A DNA stretch of 64,000 nucleotides, from NCBI RefSeq assembly GCF_900240245.1, contig NZ_OESQ01000001.1, forward strand, positions 2,365,685 to 2,429,684, in the 5' to 3' direction. This DNA comes from Lachnoclostridium edouardi. GTDB taxonomy: Bacteria > Bacillota > Clostridia > Lachnospirales > Lachnospiraceae. The position numbers were made by a program, and so were the translations under genes. This document shows, piece after piece, positions 62,562-64,000 of this stretch (position 1 is its first letter; each line of letters opens with the position of its first letter). The notes beneath the pieces are model-generated. The model was not told the DNA's origin and made no database searches. It worked only from the letters and a program-made list of their open reading frames with translations.

Positions 62562-64000
62562 GTGTCATCAATAATTGCTGTATTGGTAACAATGATTATC
62601 GTAGCTCCTATTACCTGGGCATTGGCAATCGCATACCGGAAAAAGGCATACGAGAGTAAAATCGGCAGTGCAGAAGAAAAATCCAGGGAAATAATAGATG
62701 AAGCATTGAAAACCGCAGAGACGAAGAAGCGAGAAGCTCTCCTTGAGGCGAAGGAAGAGTCTTTAAAGACTAAAAATGAGCTGGAAAAGGAAACGAAAGA
62801 AAGAAGAGCAGAGCTTCAGCGTTATGAAAGACGTGTGCTGAGCAAGGAAGAAAATCTGGACAAAAAGTCCGAAGCAATGGAAAAAAGGGAAGCCAGTCTG
62901 GCAGCCCGGGAGGAAACCCTGTCAAAGAAAAATGCAGAGGTCGATGCATTATATGAGAAGGGGATACAGGAACTGGAAAAGATTTCCGGCCTGACCTCCG
63001 AACAAGCAAAAGAATATCTTTTAAAATCTGTTGAGGAAGATGTCAAACATGACACCGCAAAGTTAATTAAGGAACTGGAAAGCAAAGCAAAAGAGGAAGC
63101 CGATAAAAAGGCAAAAGATTTTGTAGTTACAGCGATTCAAAGATGTGCCGCTGATCATGTGGCAGAGACAACAGTTTCAGTAGTACAGCTTCCTAATGAT
63201 GAAATGAAGGGACGTATCATAGGAAGAGAAGGACGTAACATTCGTACATTAGAGACGATGACCGGCGTAGAGTTGATTATAGACGATACCCCGGAAGCAG
63301 TAGTATTATCAGGATTTGATCCAATCCGCAGAGAAGTAGCCAGAATTGCATTGGAGCGTTTAATTGTGGACGGACGTATTCACCCGGCCAGAATTGAAGA
63401 GATGGTAGAAAAAGCCCAGAAAGAAGTAGAGACTAACATGAGAGAAGAGGGAGAGGCTGCAACGCTGGAGGTTGGCGTTCACGGCATTCACCCGGAATTA
63501 GTGAAGCTTCTTGGCAAGATGAAATTCAGAACAAGCTATGGACAGAATGCATTAAAGCATTCCATTGAAGTTGCACAGTTGTCAGGACTGCTGGCTGCCG
63601 AAATTGGCGCAGATGTCCGTATGGCAAAACGTGCCGGCTTATTACATGACATTGGTAAATCCATCGACCATGAGACAGAAGGTTCTCATATCCAGTTAGG
63701 CGTAGAGCTGTGCCGCAAGTACAAAGAGTCCGGCATAATCATAAACGCTGTAGAATCTCATCATGGTGATGTTGAGCCGCAAAGTCTGATCGCATGTATC
63801 GTTCAGGCGGCAGATACAATTTCAGCCGCAAGACCTGGTGCAAGAAGAGAGACTTTGGAAACATATACAAACAGATTAAAACAATTAGAAGATATTACAA
63901 ACTCCTTTAAGGGAGTGGACAAGTCTTTTGCTATTCAAGCAGGCAGAGAAGTCAGAATTATGGTTGTTCCAGAGCAAATTACAGATGACGATATGGTTCT
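62562..64000 (+). CDS. rny: Ribonuclease Y, 3' end outside the window
   Basis: The frame is open from GTG 62562 to the window end (479 complete codons of an expected roughly 520). The product starts with a membrane anchor ([20 protein letters not shown]), then a long charged coiled coil (about 30-200, rich in Glu/Lys), a KH RNA-binding domain with [15 protein letters not shown] (about 217-231) and an HD domain with [12 protein letters not shown] and [13 protein letters not shown], the metal-binding His-Asp. RNase Y is the main endonuclease initiating mRNA decay in many Firmicutes, and the recA-recX-rny order is typical. GTG is supported by AAGGAGG ahead and by the membrane anchor that follows. 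Confidence 0.95.
   Translation, partial: MSSIIAVLVTMIIVAPITWALAIAYRKKAYESKIGSAEEKSREIIDEALKTAETKKREALLEAKEESLKTKNELEKETKERRAELQRYERRVLSKEENLDKKSEAMEKREASLAAREETLSKKNAEVDALYEKGIQELEKISGLTSEQAKEYLLKSVEEDVKHDTAKLIKELESKAKEEADKKAKDFVVTAIQRCAADHVAETTVSVVQLPNDEMKGRIIGREGRNIRTLETMTGVELIIDDTPEAVVLSGFDPIRREVARIALERLIVDGRIHPARIEEMVEKAQKEVETNMREEGEAATLEVGVHGIHPELVKLLGKMKFRTSYGQNALKHSIEVAQLSGLLAAEIGADVRMAKRAGLLHDIGKSIDHETEGSHIQLGVELCRKYKESGIIINAVESHHGDVEPQSLIACIVQAADTISAARPGARRETLETYTNRLKQLEDITNSFKGVDKSFAIQAGREVRIMVVPEQITDDDMV

Overview
The window looks like a chromosomal segment of a strictly anaerobic, low-to-moderate GC Gram-positive of the Clostridia, most likely a gut Lachnospiraceae-type organism. 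Supporting points are the complete [FeFe]-hydrogenase maturation set (TM1266-type regulator, hydE, hydG, hydF), a membrane pyrophosphatase, a fused 2-hydroxyacyl-CoA dehydratase activase, strong AAGGAGG-type ribosome binding sites, TTGACA/TATAAT promoters, a Gram-positive LexA box in front of recA, and the order recA-recX-rny. The species cannot be named from sequence alone.

Layout. 1-6.2 kb: a four-hairpin element (possible right end of an IS200/IS605-type element), a MATE exporter, a glycosyltransferase next to a BclA-like collagen protein, and a BglG/LicR-type PTS regulator whose EIIA domain has been split off by an apparent frameshift. 6.2-11.04 kb: a foreign, visibly GC-richer island made of a large serine recombinase, a decayed IS3-family copy and an apparently intact IS3/IS150-type copy. 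It sits inside the start of a sugar operon, leaving a promoter, palindromic operator, RBS and ATG on the left and a headless ABC ATPase on the right. 11.04-17.4 kb: the rest of that operon (GguA/GguB-type ABC transporter, DUF4867, FucI-like isomerase, xylulokinase). 17.5-24.1 kb: AIM24-like protein, tRNA-Arg(ACG), and a complete dpp/opp peptide transporter. 24.2-28.2 kb: recJ, glyA, a YitT-like membrane protein. 28.2-31.4 kb: an amidohydrolase plus an orphan TctC binding protein, divergent from a LysR regulator with overlapping promoters. 31.5-40.2 kb: a giant activase/dehydratase-like protein, hppA, corA with a long structured leader, and a rhomboid-like protein. 40.3-45.2 kb: a tripartite tricarboxylate transporter operon with a D-2-hydroxyacid dehydrogenase and a GntR regulator. 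45.3-48.7 kb: pyruvate kinase, a diaminopimelate-decarboxylase-like enzyme, a small XRE regulator. 48.7-54.2 kb: a membrane AraC-type sensor-regulator divergent from a TRAP transporter. 54.2-58.6 kb: a terminator-containing leader followed by the hydrogenase maturation operon. 58.6-64 kb: an S8 peptidase, an EamA exporter, recA, recX and the 5' part of rny, which runs off the window.

The points I find most worth checking are: the corA leader (consensus promoter, about 205 nt, perfect 8-bp closing helix, RBS sequestered by a CCCC/GGGG pairing; I do not recognise its class); the hydrogenase-maturation leader (intrinsic terminator followed by a 74-nt hairpin); a TctC gene whose only well-placed start codon is AUA and whose product lacks the usual first beta-strand; a FadR-type operator that links the tct operon to its own GntR gene; and the mobile island that has decapitated the sugar ABC operon. 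I see no CRISPR array, phage or recognisable defence system.
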